Shown piece by piece: positions 9,254 through 16,921 of a stretch of DNA of 27,819 nt. The DNA comes from JALZDI01 sp965653225 (GTDB taxonomy: Bacteria > Actinomycetota > Actinomycetes > Propionibacteriales > Nocardioidaceae), in contig CBFGZI010000040.1 in NCBI GenBank assembly GCA_965653225.1, forward strand, positions 1-27,819, read 5' to 3'. The notes beneath the pieces are model-generated. The model was not told where the DNA came from, searched no databases, and was given only the letters and a program-made list of their open reading frames with translations. The stretch's first letter is position 1, and every line of letters starts with the position of its first letter. A program made the position numbers and the translations under genes.

Positions 9254-9868
9254 TCACTCGCTCGCCGGGCGGCCGTGCTCGGCGACGTCGCCCGCACTGG
9301 CGACGACGTGGTCGATGAAGCCGTAGTCGAGCGCCTGGTCGGCGGTGAACCAGCGGTCGCGGTCGGCGTCCTTCTCGATCTCCTCGACCGGCTGGCCGGT
9401 GTGCCGGCTGATCAGCTGGAACATCTGCCGCTTGATGTGCAGCGACTGCTCGGCCTGGATCTTGATGTCGGACGCCGTGCCGCCCAGGCCGCCGGAGGGC
9501 TGGTGCATCATGATCCGCGCGTGCGGGAGCGCGTAGCGCTTGCCGGGGGCACCGGCGCACAGCAGGAACTGGCCCATGGACGCCGCCAGGCCCATCCCGA
9601 CCGTTGCGACGTCGTTGGAGATGTACTGCATCGTGTCGTAGATCGCCATGCCGGAGTCCACCGAGCCGCCGGGCGAGTTGATGTACAGGAAGATGTCACG
9701 CTGCGGGTCCTCGGCGTTCAGCAGCAGCATCTGCGCGCAGATCGCGTTGGCGTTCTGGTCGCGCACCTCGGAGCCGAGGAAGATGATCCGCTCTTTGAGG
9801 AGCCGCTGGTAGATGTGGTCGTCGAGGCCGTAGCTCTGGCCGCCACCGTTCATCTCGTAGTCGTTCAC
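9254..9868 (-). CDS. clpP1: ATP-dependent Clp protease proteolytic subunit ClpP1
   Basis: Partner serine peptidase of ClpP2. The catalytic triad is S97 (GLAASMGQ), H122 (MMHQPSGG) and D171 (DRDRWF). The block HIYQRLLKERIIFLGSEV marks ClpP1. I chose GTG 9868, giving 204 residues, because TAGGGT lies exactly 7 nt upstream as in a leaderless promoter and there is no ribosome site. ATG 9853 and ATG 9904 are alternatives. ClpP1 is the first gene of the clpP1-clpP2-clpX block. A ClgR-like motif lies about 55 bp upstream of the inferred transcription start, a plausible activator position. Confidence 0.97.
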   Translation of the reverse strand: MNDYEMNGGGQSYGLDDHIYQRLLKERIIFLGSEVRDQNANAICAQMLLLNAEDPQRDIFLYINSPGGSVDSGMAIYDTMQYISNDVATVGMGLAASMGQFLLCAGAPGKRYALPHARIMMHQPSGGLGGTASDIKIQAEQSLHIKRQMFQLISRHTGQPVEEIEKDADRDRWFTADQALDYGFIDHVVASAGDVAEHGRPASE

Positions 9869-9875
9869 GGGTCCG

Positions 9876-9881
9876 ACCCTA
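9876..9881 (-). promoter_or_regulatory. Putative -10 box of clpP1 (leaderless)
   Basis: On minus, TAGGGT is followed by 7 nt and then GTG 9868. It sits inside a small inverted repeat (ccgacc-ctagc-ggtcgg). No clear -35 is present, which fits activator dependence. Confidence 0.5.
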
Positions 9882-9919
9882 GCGGTCGGCCACGGCAAAC
9901 CCACGGGGCGTACGGCGTT

Positions 9920-9933
9920 GTTCGCGGTGAGCG
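9920..9933. promoter_or_regulatory. ClgR-like operator upstream of clpP1
   Basis: GTTCGCGGTGAGCG fits the GTTCGC-N5-GCG motif reported upstream of Streptomyces ClgR targets such as clpP1 (from memory). It fits the longer corynebacterial consensus less well (three mismatches). Its centre is about 58 bp upstream of the inferred clpP1 transcription start. Confidence 0.5.
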
Positions 9934-9973
9934 CAAGCCGCTCCCCCGGCGACCCGCAGGTCGACGGGCTGGG

Positions 9974-10459
9974 TCAGTGCGCGGGCTGCGCCGACCGCTC
10001 CACCGCGGTCTTCATCCGGCGCAGCGTCGTGCGGATCCCGGCGGCCAGCTCCTGGTCGTGGCCGGCCGCCCCGCCGATCAGCGGCGCCGCCACCCGCGTG
10101 AGCAGGCTGAAGCCGTCGAGGTCGCGCCGGCCGCTGAGCCGGGTGCCGCCGTCCTCCGGCTCGAGCTCGTACGTCCAGGTCGCGGCGCTCTCCCTGGTAC
10201 GCCAGGCCACCGCGCGTGCGGGCTCCAGGCGCACGACCGTCGACAGGGTGGGCCAGACCGCCAGACCGCGGCGGTTCACCCCGACCATCCGCAGGCCCTC
10301 CCTGACCGGTCCGCCGCCGAGCAGCACGACCTTGCGGCACTCCGGGCTCCACTCGCCCATGCGGGTCACGTCGGCGACGACCCGCCACACGTCCTCGGGC
10401 GCGGCGGCGACGTGGACGCTCTCGGCGATCCGGGCGGGCTGGTCCTGGGGCTTGGTCAC
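9974..10459 (-). CDS. SRPBCC (polyketide cyclase/START-like) family protein
   Basis: A 161-residue cytosolic protein with the SRPBCC pattern: ESVHVAAAPEDVWRVVADVTRMGEWSPE at the start, central strands GLRMVGVNRRG and WRTRESAATWTYEL, and a C-terminal helix. The family binds hydrophobic ligands in a deep cavity; no substrate can be named. GTG 10459 overlaps the stop codon of the upstream hydrolase by 4 bp (GTGA), and GAGGAG lies 5-6 nt upstream, so translation is coupled. The pair may act on a shared lipid-like compound, but that is an inference from the overlap alone. Confidence 0.85.
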   Translation of the reverse strand: MTKPQDQPARIAESVHVAAAPEDVWRVVADVTRMGEWSPECRKVVLLGGGPVREGLRMVGVNRRGLAVWPTLSTVVRLEPARAVAWRTRESAATWTYELEPEDGGTRLSGRRDLDGFSLLTRVAAPLIGGAAGHDQELAAGIRTTLRRMKTAVERSAQPAH

Positions 10460-11619
10460 GCGGTCTCCTCTGCGGGGGGCTCGGTCAGCCGACGGCGCAG
10501 GTCGGCGTAGACCTCGGGGTGGTTCAGCAGCTGGAAGTGGTGGGTGTCGGACAGGTGCTGGGCCGTCCCGCCGGGGATGCGGCCGGTCGCGCTGGCCCGC
10601 CGCACCATCAGGTCGCCGAGGAGCAGCCCCAGCGGGCCGCTCATGCTGGCGCTGAAGCAGTGGTACGAGGCGCCCTCCAGCGGGGTGCACTCGACCACGG
10701 CGCGGCGGAGGTCGAGGATGCCGGCGCTGCGGGTGTTGAGGATGGTGGCGAACGGGGTCGACTCCGGGAACACCGCCAGCGCCCGGGCGCCCCAGTAGAC
10801 CAGCTGCTCCAACGGGGCGCCGAGGTGCGGCGTGCCCAGGCAGACGACGTGCCGCACCAGCGACGTCCACGCCGCGGGACCGCTGTGGCTGCCGTCGTCC
10901 CTGCCGTGCTCGCATGCGGCCAGCGCGACCAGGCCGCCCATCGAGTGCCCCACCAGCGCCAGGTTGCGCACCGGCGTCGGCCACTCGCGCAGCAGGTCGC
11001 CCTGCAGGTCGGACAGCATCTCGCCGTTGCGGGCGATCGGCAGACCGGTGTTGTAGCGCAGCACGACGGGCGTCCAGCTGGTCTCCTCCTGCAGCCGCTC
11101 GGCGTAGGTGAGCCCGCCCGGCTGGGTCCCGAACCGCCACGACTCGTCGTCCTCGACCAGCCCGTGCAGGAACACCACCACGTCGCCGGTCGCGTCGGGG
11201 TAGGACGCGGCGAAGTCGGTGACGTCGCGACCGTGCACCCGCGCGCGCATCGGGATCGCCATCGGGTGTCGCTCGTCCTCGAGGGACTGGCCGATGAGCC
11301 CGTTCACGATCGCCGCGGTACGCCTGCCTGCGCGGACAGTCTCGATCGGCGCGCCGCCGCGTCCCCGTCGGTCGGCGCGGCGCAGCCCCGCCCCGCCGGA
11401 CCGCAGCGCCGAGCCCAGCAGGCCGTAGACGCCGTCGCTGATGCCGTCGTGCACGGCGCGTACGGGCTCGGCGGCGGGTCCGGTGAACCGGAACACGCGG
11501 GAGCTGACGGCCCGGTGCACGTCGCGCACGGTGCCGAGCAGCAGCCGCTCGGCGTAGTCGGCCGCCAGCGCTCCGGCCTCTGCGGCAGTGGCCCCTTCGT
11601 GCGGGTCCTCGTGAAGCAT
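10456..11619 (-). CDS. Alpha/beta hydrolase, lipase/esterase-like
   Basis: A 387-residue serine hydrolase. The nucleophile elbow is GHSMGG with S226. An oxyanion-hole strand VVVFLHGLVEDDESW precedes it, and GTPHLGAP follows, as in PGAP1-like and triacylglycerol lipase-like proteins. The likely catalytic His is in DTHHFQLLNHP near the C terminus. The first 110 residues form an Ala/Arg-rich extension that I do not recognise. No signal peptide is seen, so it is probably cytosolic or membrane-peripheral. I chose ATG 11619, because longer frames run into the divergent M18 gene. No ribosome site is visible, but CAGTAT lies 6 nt upstream and could be a leaderless -10 box. It is translationally coupled to the SRPBCC gene. 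Confidence 0.85.
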   Translation of the reverse strand: MLHEDPHEGATAAEAGALAADYAERLLLGTVRDVHRAVSSRVFRFTGPAAEPVRAVHDGISDGVYGLLGSALRSGGAGLRRADRRGRGGAPIETVRAGRRTAAIVNGLIGQSLEDERHPMAIPMRARVHGRDVTDFAASYPDATGDVVVFLHGLVEDDESWRFGTQPGGLTYAERLQEETSWTPVVLRYNTGLPIARNGEMLSDLQGDLLREWPTPVRNLALVGHSMGGLVALAACEHGRDDGSHSGPAAWTSLVRHVVCLGTPHLGAPLEQLVYWGARALAVFPESTPFATILNTRSAGILDLRRAVVECTPLEGASYHCFSASMSGPLGLLLGDLMVRRASATGRIPGGTAQHLSDTHHFQLLNHPEVYADLRRRLTEPPAEETA

Positions 11620-11664
11620 GTGCACATACTGCCGGTACGACGCGGGCCGTGTCAGCCCCGGCAA

Positions 11665-11670
11665 TAGGGT
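11665..11670 (+). promoter_or_regulatory. Putative -10 box of the M18 peptidase gene (leaderless)
   Basis: TAGGGT lies exactly 7 nt before ATG 11678, identical in sequence and spacing to the clpP1 element. No ribosome site lies between it and the start codon. Confidence 0.55.
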
Positions 11671-11677
11671 TGATGTC

Positions 11678-12994
11678 ATGCCCCACCCGTTCGACACCGA
11701 CACGGAGGCGGCCGGGCTGTGCGCCTACGTCGACGCCTCGCCCTCCCCCTTCCACGCCTGCGCGCAGGCCGCGAAACGGCTCGAGGCCGCGGCCTTCACC
11801 CGGCTGCAGGAGACCGACCGCTGGCCGGAGACGCCGGGGCGCTACTACCTGCTGCGCGGCGGCTCGCTGGTCGCCTGGAGCAGCGAGCACGCGGAGGGGC
11901 CGGCCACGCCGTTCCGCGTCGTCGGCGCCCACACCGACAGCCCGAACCTGCGGGTCAAGCCGCGCCCCGACATGTCCCGGGCCGGGTGGCAGATGCTGGG
12001 CGTGGAGGTCTACGGCGGCCCGCTGCTGAACTCCTGGCTCGACCGCGACCTCGGCGTGTCCGGGCGGGTGGCGGTGCGCGGCGCCGATGGCGGCGTGGAG
12101 CACCGGCTGGTGCACGTCGACGAGCCCGTGCTGCGCGTGCCGCAGCTGGCCATCCACCTCGACCGGGAGGTGGCCAGCGAGGGGCTCAAGCTCAACCCGC
12201 AGCAGCACCTCAGCCCGCTGTGGGGCGTGGGCACGACGCCCGGCGACTTCCGCGCGTTCGTGGCCAAGGCGTGCGACGCCGATGCCGACGCGGTGCTCGG
12301 GTGGGAGATGATGACCCACGACCTCACGCCGGCGCGCCGCATCGGCCGTGACCGCGACCTGGTCGCCGCGCCGCGGCTGGACAACCTCGCCACGAGCTAC
12401 GCAGGTGTGCAGGCGCTGGTGACGGCGACCCAGCACTCGTCCGCGCAGGCGCCCGCGCGGCCGTGGGTGCCGGCGCTGGTGCTGTTCGACCACGAGGAGG
12501 TCGGCAGCATGTCCGAGCGTGGCGCGTTCTCGACGCTGCTGCCGGCCGTGCTCGAGCGGGTCGTCCGCGCGGCCGGCGGCGACCGCGACGACTACCTGCG
12601 CGCCATCGCCGGGTCCGTCATCGCCTCCGGCGACATGACCCATGCCACCCACCCCAACTACGCCGACCGGCACGACCCCGAGCACCAGGTACGCATCAAC
12701 GCCGGCCCGGTGCTCAAGACCAACGCCAAGCTGCGCTACGCCACCGACGCGCTCGGCGCCGCCGCGTTCGTGTCCGCCTGCGAGCAGGCCGGCGTCCCCG
12801 TCCAGCACTTCGTGTCCCGCTCCGACCTGCCGTGCGGCTCCACCGTCGGGCCGATGACGGCCGCGCTCACCGGCGCCACCACGGTCGACTTCGGCGCGCC
12901 CACTCTGTCCATGCACTCGGCCCGGGAGATGTGCGGCGCGCTCGACCCGGCCATGTACGCCGGCGCCCTCACCGCGTTCCTCTCCCCCGCCTGA
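11678..12994 (+). CDS. M18 family aminopeptidase (aspartyl aminopeptidase type)
   Basis: A cytosolic two-metal aminopeptidase that removes N-terminal residues, typically acidic ones, from peptides. Metal and catalytic residues are readable: H85 in GAHTDSPNLR, D235 in PRLDNL, E273 and E274 in FDHEEVGS, and H413 in LSMHSAREM. The loop GDMTHATHPNYADRHDP is the M18 hallmark and the 438-residue length is typical. The start codon is ATG 11678; an in-frame upstream ATG at 11618 would overlap the divergent hydrolase and lacks support. The Eis-like gene begins 51 bp downstream and may be read from the same transcript. It adds to several peptidases in this window that would degrade products of ClpP. 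Confidence 0.95.
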   Translation: MPHPFDTDTEAAGLCAYVDASPSPFHACAQAAKRLEAAAFTRLQETDRWPETPGRYYLLRGGSLVAWSSEHAEGPATPFRVVGAHTDSPNLRVKPRPDMSRAGWQMLGVEVYGGPLLNSWLDRDLGVSGRVAVRGADGGVEHRLVHVDEPVLRVPQLAIHLDREVASEGLKLNPQQHLSPLWGVGTTPGDFRAFVAKACDADADAVLGWEMMTHDLTPARRIGRDRDLVAAPRLDNLATSYAGVQALVTATQHSSAQAPARPWVPALVLFDHEEVGSMSERGAFSTLLPAVLERVVRAAGGDRDDYLRAIAGSVIASGDMTHATHPNYADRHDPEHQVRINAGPVLKTNAKLRYATDALGAAAFVSACEQAGVPVQHFVSRSDLPCGSTVGPMTAALTGATTVDFGAPTLSMHSAREMCGALDPAMYAGALTAFLSPA

Positions 12995-13045
12995 CCACCC
13001 ACCCCCGTTTCGACCCCGTTCGACCCGCAGACACCGGAGACCTCC

Positions 13046-14287
13046 GTGAGCAGAGCAAACGTCGACATCAAACCGCTGCACGCCACGCAGGTGGAGGCGA
13101 CGCTCGACCTGTTCGACCTCGCCTTCGGGCACTCCTCCAGCGACGCGGAGCGGGAGTCCGACCGGGTGATCCTCGACGACGCCCGGATGTTCGGCGCGTT
13201 CGACGGCGACCTGCTGGTCGGCACCACGGTGTCCCTGCCACTGGAGATGACCGTGCCGGGCTCGACGCTCGGGGTGGCGGGGGTGACCGGGGTCGCCGTG
13301 CTGCCGACCCACCGGCGGCGCGGCATCCTCAGCGCGCTGATGCGCCACCAGCTAGCCGACCTGCACGACACCGGCGCCGAGCCGGTGGCCGGGCTGTGGG
13401 CCACCGAGCCGCAGATCTACCCGCGCTTCGGCTTCGGCTTCGCCGCCCGCTCGCTCGGCGTGGAGGTGCCGCGGGACCGCGCCCAGCTGCAGGCGGCGCC
13501 CGCCGCGTCGGCGGGCGACGTCGCGCTGCGCTACGTGCCTCCGACAGAGCTGGGAGCGCTGGCGGCCGAGGTGTTCGACCGTGGCGTCTCCGGACGCCCG
13601 GGCGCGTTCCGCCGCGACGCCCGGTGGTGGCGCCGCGCGGCCGAGGACCCGCCGGAGGGCCGCAACGGGGCGTCGGAGCTGCGCGGCGTCGTCGCCGAGC
13701 GCGGTGACGAGGTCGTGGGCTACGCGACGTTCCGCACCAAGGCGCAGTGGACGCCCACCGGGCCGCACGGCACCGTGCTGGTGAAGGAGCTGTTCGCCGT
13801 CGACCCGGGTGCCTACGCCCGGGTGATGGAGTTCGTGCTCAACCAGGACCTGATGGCCAAGACCCAGCTGCGCAACCGTCCGGTCGACGACCCGCTGCTC
13901 GACATGCTGAGCGACCCACGCCGCGCCAAGGTGGACATCAACGACCAGCTGTGGATCCGGCTGGTCGACGTCGACCGCGCCCTGTCCGCGCGGCGCTACG
14001 AGGTGCCGCTCGACGTGGTGGTCCGGGTGGAAGACCCGGTGTGCCCGTGGAACACCGGATGCTGGCGGGTCACCGGCGACGCCGACTCGGCGCAGTGCCG
14101 CAGCGTCGACACCGCACCCGACCTCGAGGTCGCCATCGACGACCTCGGCGCGGTCTACCTCGGCGGGCGGTCGCTGAGCCGGCTGGCCGCCGCGGGCCGC
14201 GTGTACGAGCACACGCCCGGCGCGCTCACCCGCACCTCGCTGGCGTTCGCGTGGGACCCGGCGCCCTGGTGCCAGGAGATCTTCTGA
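13046..14287 (+). CDS. Eis-like GNAT N-acetyltransferase
   Basis: A 413-residue protein with the three-part Eis layout: an N-terminal GNAT domain with the acetyl-CoA loop HRRRGIL (89-95), a second GNAT-like region, and a C-terminal sterol-carrier-like domain. Y125 in EPQIYPRFGFG aligns with the general-acid Tyr126 of mycobacterial Eis, and the chain ends in a free Phe (WCQEIF), whose carboxylate acts as base in Eis. Eis acetylates amines, including aminoglycosides, at several positions; the natural substrate here is unknown and resistance should not be assumed. GTG 13046 has GGAGA 5 nt upstream. It lies downstream of the M18 gene and converges with tig. Confidence 0.92.
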   Translation: MSRANVDIKPLHATQVEATLDLFDLAFGHSSSDAERESDRVILDDARMFGAFDGDLLVGTTVSLPLEMTVPGSTLGVAGVTGVAVLPTHRRRGILSALMRHQLADLHDTGAEPVAGLWATEPQIYPRFGFGFAARSLGVEVPRDRAQLQAAPAASAGDVALRYVPPTELGALAAEVFDRGVSGRPGAFRRDARWWRRAAEDPPEGRNGASELRGVVAERGDEVVGYATFRTKAQWTPTGPHGTVLVKELFAVDPGAYARVMEFVLNQDLMAKTQLRNRPVDDPLLDMLSDPRRAKVDINDQLWIRLVDVDRALSARRYEVPLDVVVRVEDPVCPWNTGCWRVTGDADSAQCRSVDTAPDLEVAIDDLGAVYLGGRSLSRLAAAGRVYEHTPGALTRTSLAFAWDPAPWCQEIF

Positions 14288-14294
14288 CCTTCTC

Positions 14295-14344
14295 GTGACG
14301 CACCAAGAGTCCCGGCGCGGTCACCAGGAACTTCGGCGCGTCAC
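14295..14344. terminator. Possible weak terminator between the Eis-like gene and tig
   Basis: Outer arms gtgacgc (14295-14301) and gcgtcac (14338-14344) pair perfectly over 7 bp, but the 36-nt interior has little regular pairing. Its place between two convergent genes is the main support. Confidence 0.3.
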
Positions 14345-14370
14345 CCGCTGGGCGCCGCGGAGGGGTGCGG

Positions 14371-15813
14371 TCAGCCGTCGGCGCGCTGCTCGGCGCTCTC
14401 CGGCTGCTCCGCCTCGGCCTCGTTGGCCGGCTCCTCGTCGAGCTCGGCCAGCTCGACCTCCTCGGGAGCCGGCGCGTTCGGGTCGGCATAGGCGCCGTCG
14501 GCCTGCAGGTTCTTCAGGTCGACCTCGTCGCCGTTGCTGTCCTTCACGTGGGCGGCCTCGACCACCACGGCCAGCGCCTTGCCGCGCACGACCTCGTTGA
14601 CCAGCAGCGGGACCTGACCGGCCTGCATCACCTGCTGGGCGAACTGCTCGGGCTGCATGCCGGCCTGCTGCGCCCGCCGCACGATGTGCTGGGTGAGCTC
14701 GGCCTCCTCGACGCCGAGCTCCTCCTTCTTCGCGATCTCGTCGAGCACGAACTGCGCGACCATCGCGTCGCGGGCGCGCTTCTCGACGTCGGCGGCGAAC
14801 TCGTCCTCGGTCTGCTTCTCCGAGTCGAGGTACTGCTGCTCGGTCATCCCGGCGTAGGCCAGCTGGTCGCGGATCTGCTCGCGGCGCTGCGCGACCTCGT
14901 CGGCCACGGCGCGCTCCGGCAGCGGCACCTCGACACGGTCGAGCAGCTTCTCCAGCACCGCGTCTCGCGCGGCCGAGGCCTGCTCGAGCCGCTTGTCCTG
15001 CTCGAGCCGGGCGCGCAGGTCGGCGGTCAGCTCCTCGACGGTGTCGAACTCCGACGCGGTCTGGGCGAACTCCTCGTCGACCTCGGGCAGCTCCTGCTCC
15101 TTGACCGCGGACACCTTGACCTTGACGTCGACGTCCTGGCCGGCCAGGTCGCCGCCCACCAGCTGGGTCTGGAAGGTGGTGCTGTCGCCGGCCTTGAGCC
15201 CGCGGATCGCGTCGTCGAGCCCGTCCAGCATGTTGCCCTTGCCGACCTGGTAGCTCAGGCCGGTGGCCTGGGCGTCCTCGATCGGCTCGCCGTCCTTGCT
15301 CGCCGACAGGTCGATGGTGACGAAGTCGTCGTCGCCGGCCTCGCGCTCGACGTCGACGAGCGTGCCGAACCGCTCGCGCAGGCCCTGCAGGTGCTCCTGG
15401 ACCTCGTCGTCGGTGACCTCGATCGCGTCGACCTCGGCCTCGATCCCGGTGTAGTCGGGCAGCTCGATGTCGGGCTTGACGTCGAGCTCGGCGGTGAACG
15501 TCAGCTTCTGGTGGTCCTCGAAGTCGGTGACGTCGATGTCGGGCTGGCCGAGCGGCTGCAGCTCACTCTCCTCCAGCGCCCGCATGTACAGGCCGGGGAT
15601 GGCGTCGTTGACCGCCTCGTCGAGGACCACGCCCCGGCCGATCCGCTGGTCGATGATCTGCGGGGGCACCTTGCCCTTGCGGAAGCCGGGGATCGAGACC
15701 TGGCCGGCGATCTTCTTGTAGGCCGCCTCGAGGCTCGGCTTGAGCTCCTCGAAGGGCACCTCGACGGTGATCCGCACACTGGTCGGGCTCAGTTTCTCGA
15801 CGCCGCTCTGCAC
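14371..15813 (-). CDS. tig: Trigger factor
   Basis: Ribosome-bound chaperone and peptidyl-prolyl isomerase that meets nascent chains at the exit tunnel. The N-terminal ribosome-binding domain carries the signature GFRKGKVP preceded by SPTSVRITVEVPFEELK; the FKBP-like isomerase domain follows at about residues 150-240, then the helical C-terminal chaperone arms. The 480-residue protein ends in a long acidic tail (about 30 residues rich in Glu and Ala), as is common in actinomycetes. I chose GTG 15813, with GAGGAGA about 10 nt upstream, so that the protein starts just before SGVEKLSP as in homologues. An in-frame ATG at 15861 is less likely. tig is followed by clpP1P2X genes in many bacteria; here several unrelated genes intervene. 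Confidence 0.97.
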   Translation of the reverse strand: MQSGVEKLSPTSVRITVEVPFEELKPSLEAAYKKIAGQVSIPGFRKGKVPPQIIDQRIGRGVVLDEAVNDAIPGLYMRALEESELQPLGQPDIDVTDFEDHQKLTFTAELDVKPDIELPDYTGIEAEVDAIEVTDDEVQEHLQGLRERFGTLVDVEREAGDDDFVTIDLSASKDGEPIEDAQATGLSYQVGKGNMLDGLDDAIRGLKAGDSTTFQTQLVGGDLAGQDVDVKVKVSAVKEQELPEVDEEFAQTASEFDTVEELTADLRARLEQDKRLEQASAARDAVLEKLLDRVEVPLPERAVADEVAQRREQIRDQLAYAGMTEQQYLDSEKQTEDEFAADVEKRARDAMVAQFVLDEIAKKEELGVEEAELTQHIVRRAQQAGMQPEQFAQQVMQAGQVPLLVNEVVRGKALAVVVEAAHVKDSNGDEVDLKNLQADGAYADPNAPAPEEVELAELDEEPANEAEAEQPESAEQRADG

Positions 15814-15900
15814 GGTGATGATGTCTCCTCGGTTCTGATGGTCGTACGGCGCGGTTTTCATCAGGGGCCTGGCGAATCGCTCCCCACCCGGCTGCAATGG

Positions 15901-15973
15901 TCGGGGCGACAGGACTCGAACCTGCGATCTCCTGCTCCCAAAGCAGGCGCGCTAGCCACTACGCTACGCCCCG
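15901..15973 (-). tRNA. tRNA-Pro (anticodon TGG)
   Basis: The acceptor arms cggggcg and cgccccg pair over 7 bp, with discriminator A at 15901. The anticodon arm is cctgc-tttggga-gcagg, with anticodon TGG at 15938-15940 on minus. The T arm contains ggttcgagtcc and the D arm contains gtggctagc. CCA is not encoded. A possible promoter -10 (TAGACT, minus, 15987-15992) lies just upstream. Confidence 0.95.
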
Positions 15974-16072
15974 CGGCGCCGGGTCGAGTCTAGAGGACGC
16001 CACTGCCCGGTTGGGACGCGCCTGCGGGGTCGTGGCATCATGGCCGCGGCTGATGCCGAGCCGGCATCGCTC

Positions 16073-16143
16073 GCGGGTGTAGCTCAATGGTAGAGCCCCA
16101 GCCTTCCAAGCTGGCCACGCGGGTTCGATTCCCGTCACCCGCT
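16073..16143 (+). tRNA. tRNA-Gly (anticodon TCC)
   Basis: The acceptor arms gcgggtg and cacccgc pair over 7 bp with discriminator T at 16143. The anticodon arm is ccagc-cttccaa-gctgg, with TCC at 16105-16107. The T arm contains gggttcgattccc. CCA is not encoded. The leader just upstream holds a 7-bp hairpin, gatgccg/cggcatc. It is divergent from tRNA-Pro. Confidence 0.95.
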
Positions 16144-16301
16144 CCGATTCGCCGCTCGGGTCAGGCTCTCTCCTCCTCGATATGGCCCATAAGGGCTATA
16201 GCACCCCTCCATCCGTCGACGGCAGGGTAGAACCCGTCGCCTGCGAGCGGTTCTTGGGTGGTGCGGCCGCAAGCGGCGGTCAGCGGAGAGGGGACGACCT
16301 G

Positions 16302-16472
16302 ATGGATCCACTGGCCTGGGCACTCCGGACCTTCCTCAGCCAGGACGTGGCACGCAGCAACGCCGCCACGGCCGCAGCACGGCTGCTGGACAGGCGGCAG
16401 GAGCAAGCCGACGTCGACGCCTACCTCGCGCAGCGGCTCGACGTTCCGGCCGGGTCGGGTACCAGAGGGTGA
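16302..16472 (+). CDS. Small unknown protein A (56 aa), paralogue of 16704-16910
   Basis: I do not recognise the family. ATG 16302 has a strong ribosome site (GGAGAGGGGA at 16285-16294, 7 nt spacing), which argues for a short 56-residue protein rather than the longer open frame from 16182. Residues 15-45 contain VARSNAATAAARLLDRRQE and end DVDAYLAQR. This 31-residue block is identical to the neighbouring small protein at 23 positions, yet the two DNAs differ at many third codon positions, as expected for selected coding sequence. The block should form a charged amphipathic helix; there is no signal peptide or membrane span. A strong hairpin follows 10 bp after the stop. Coding status is well supported; the function is unknown. 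Confidence 0.75.
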   Translation: MDPLAWALRTFLSQDVARSNAATAAARLLDRRQEQADVDAYLAQRLDVPAGSGTRG

Positions 16473-16481
16473 CCTTCCGCG

Positions 16482-16540
16482 CTCCGCGCGCGAGGCTGCA
16501 CGGGGACTTGGTGCGATTCACCGTGCAGCCTCGCGCGGAG
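16482..16540 (+). terminator. Strong hairpin after small protein A
   Basis: The left arm (16482-16503) and right arm (16521-16540) pair over 20 bp, with only a 2-nt bulge on the left and a 17-nt loop. It lies 10 bp after the stop codon at 16472 and separates the two paralogous genes. No T-run follows. Confidence 0.7.
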
Positions 16541-16670
16541 GGGTGAGACCGAACGCCGGTGCTCGGGAGCCGCTCGCGACGAGCTCACGAGGAGTCCGGC
16601 TTGCGAGGCTCACGGAGCAGAGTTCACATCGACGACACATTTCGGTGACCGTGCCGACGCACGTGCTACC

Positions 16671-16676
16671 TAGCCT
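16671..16676 (+). promoter_or_regulatory. Possible -10 box of small gene B
   Basis: TAGCCT fits TANNNT and lies 27 nt before the ATG at 16704, leaving room for the ribosome site GGGAGG at 16691-16696. No clear -35 hexamer is seen. Confidence 0.3.
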
Positions 16677-16703
16677 CAGGGAGGGCGACAGGGAGGCATG
16701 CTG

Positions 16704-16910
16704 ATGAACCGACTCGTGCAGGTGATGCGCTACAGCGGCCTCGGCGCGCTGGCCGGCGTCGGCAGCCAGCAGGTGGCTCGTCGCAACGCGGCGACCGCAG
16801 CCGCCGTCCTGCTCCAGCGTCGTCAGGAGCGCGAGGACGTCGACACGTTCCTCGCCCAGCGCTCCGGTGCCCGGCTGCGCACCCCATCGCGGGCCGGTAC
16901 GGCCTCCTGA
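16704..16910 (+). CDS. Small unknown protein B (68 aa), paralogue of 16302-16472
   Basis: Unrecognised family. GGGAGG at 16691-16696 lies 7 nt before ATG 16704; another ATG at 16698 is too close to it. Residues 23-53 contain VARRNAATAAAVLLQRRQE and end DVDTFLAQR, matching small protein A at 23 of 31 positions. The N-terminal 20 residues are mildly hydrophobic with Gly and Leu, but too short for a confident membrane span, and the C terminus is basic. The gene ends only 11 bp from the stop of the convergent SpoIIE-type phosphatase gene. It has a separate possible promoter, so the two small genes may be regulated independently. The function is unknown. Confidence 0.75.
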   Translation: MNRLVQVMRYSGLGALAGVGSQQVARRNAATAAAVLLQRRQEREDVDTFLAQRSGARLRTPSRAGTAS

Positions 16911-16921
16911 GACGGAGAGCG

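Noticed and set aside
9974..13348. Very long open frame (about 1,124 codons) on minus across the SRPBCC gene, hydrolase and M18 genes
   Set aside because: Only its last 161 codons encode a real protein (SRPBCC). The remainder is antisense or out of frame to well-supported genes and is rich in Arg and Gly without domains, a high-GC artefact.
15901..16143. tRNA pair as a prophage or island attachment site
   Set aside because: No integrase gene, no repeated tRNA 3' end and no foreign base composition are seen nearby.
16182..16301. Longer start (ATG 16182) for the first small gene
   Set aside because: The strong ribosome site lies before ATG 16302 and similarity to the paralogue begins only after that start; the upstream part has no support.
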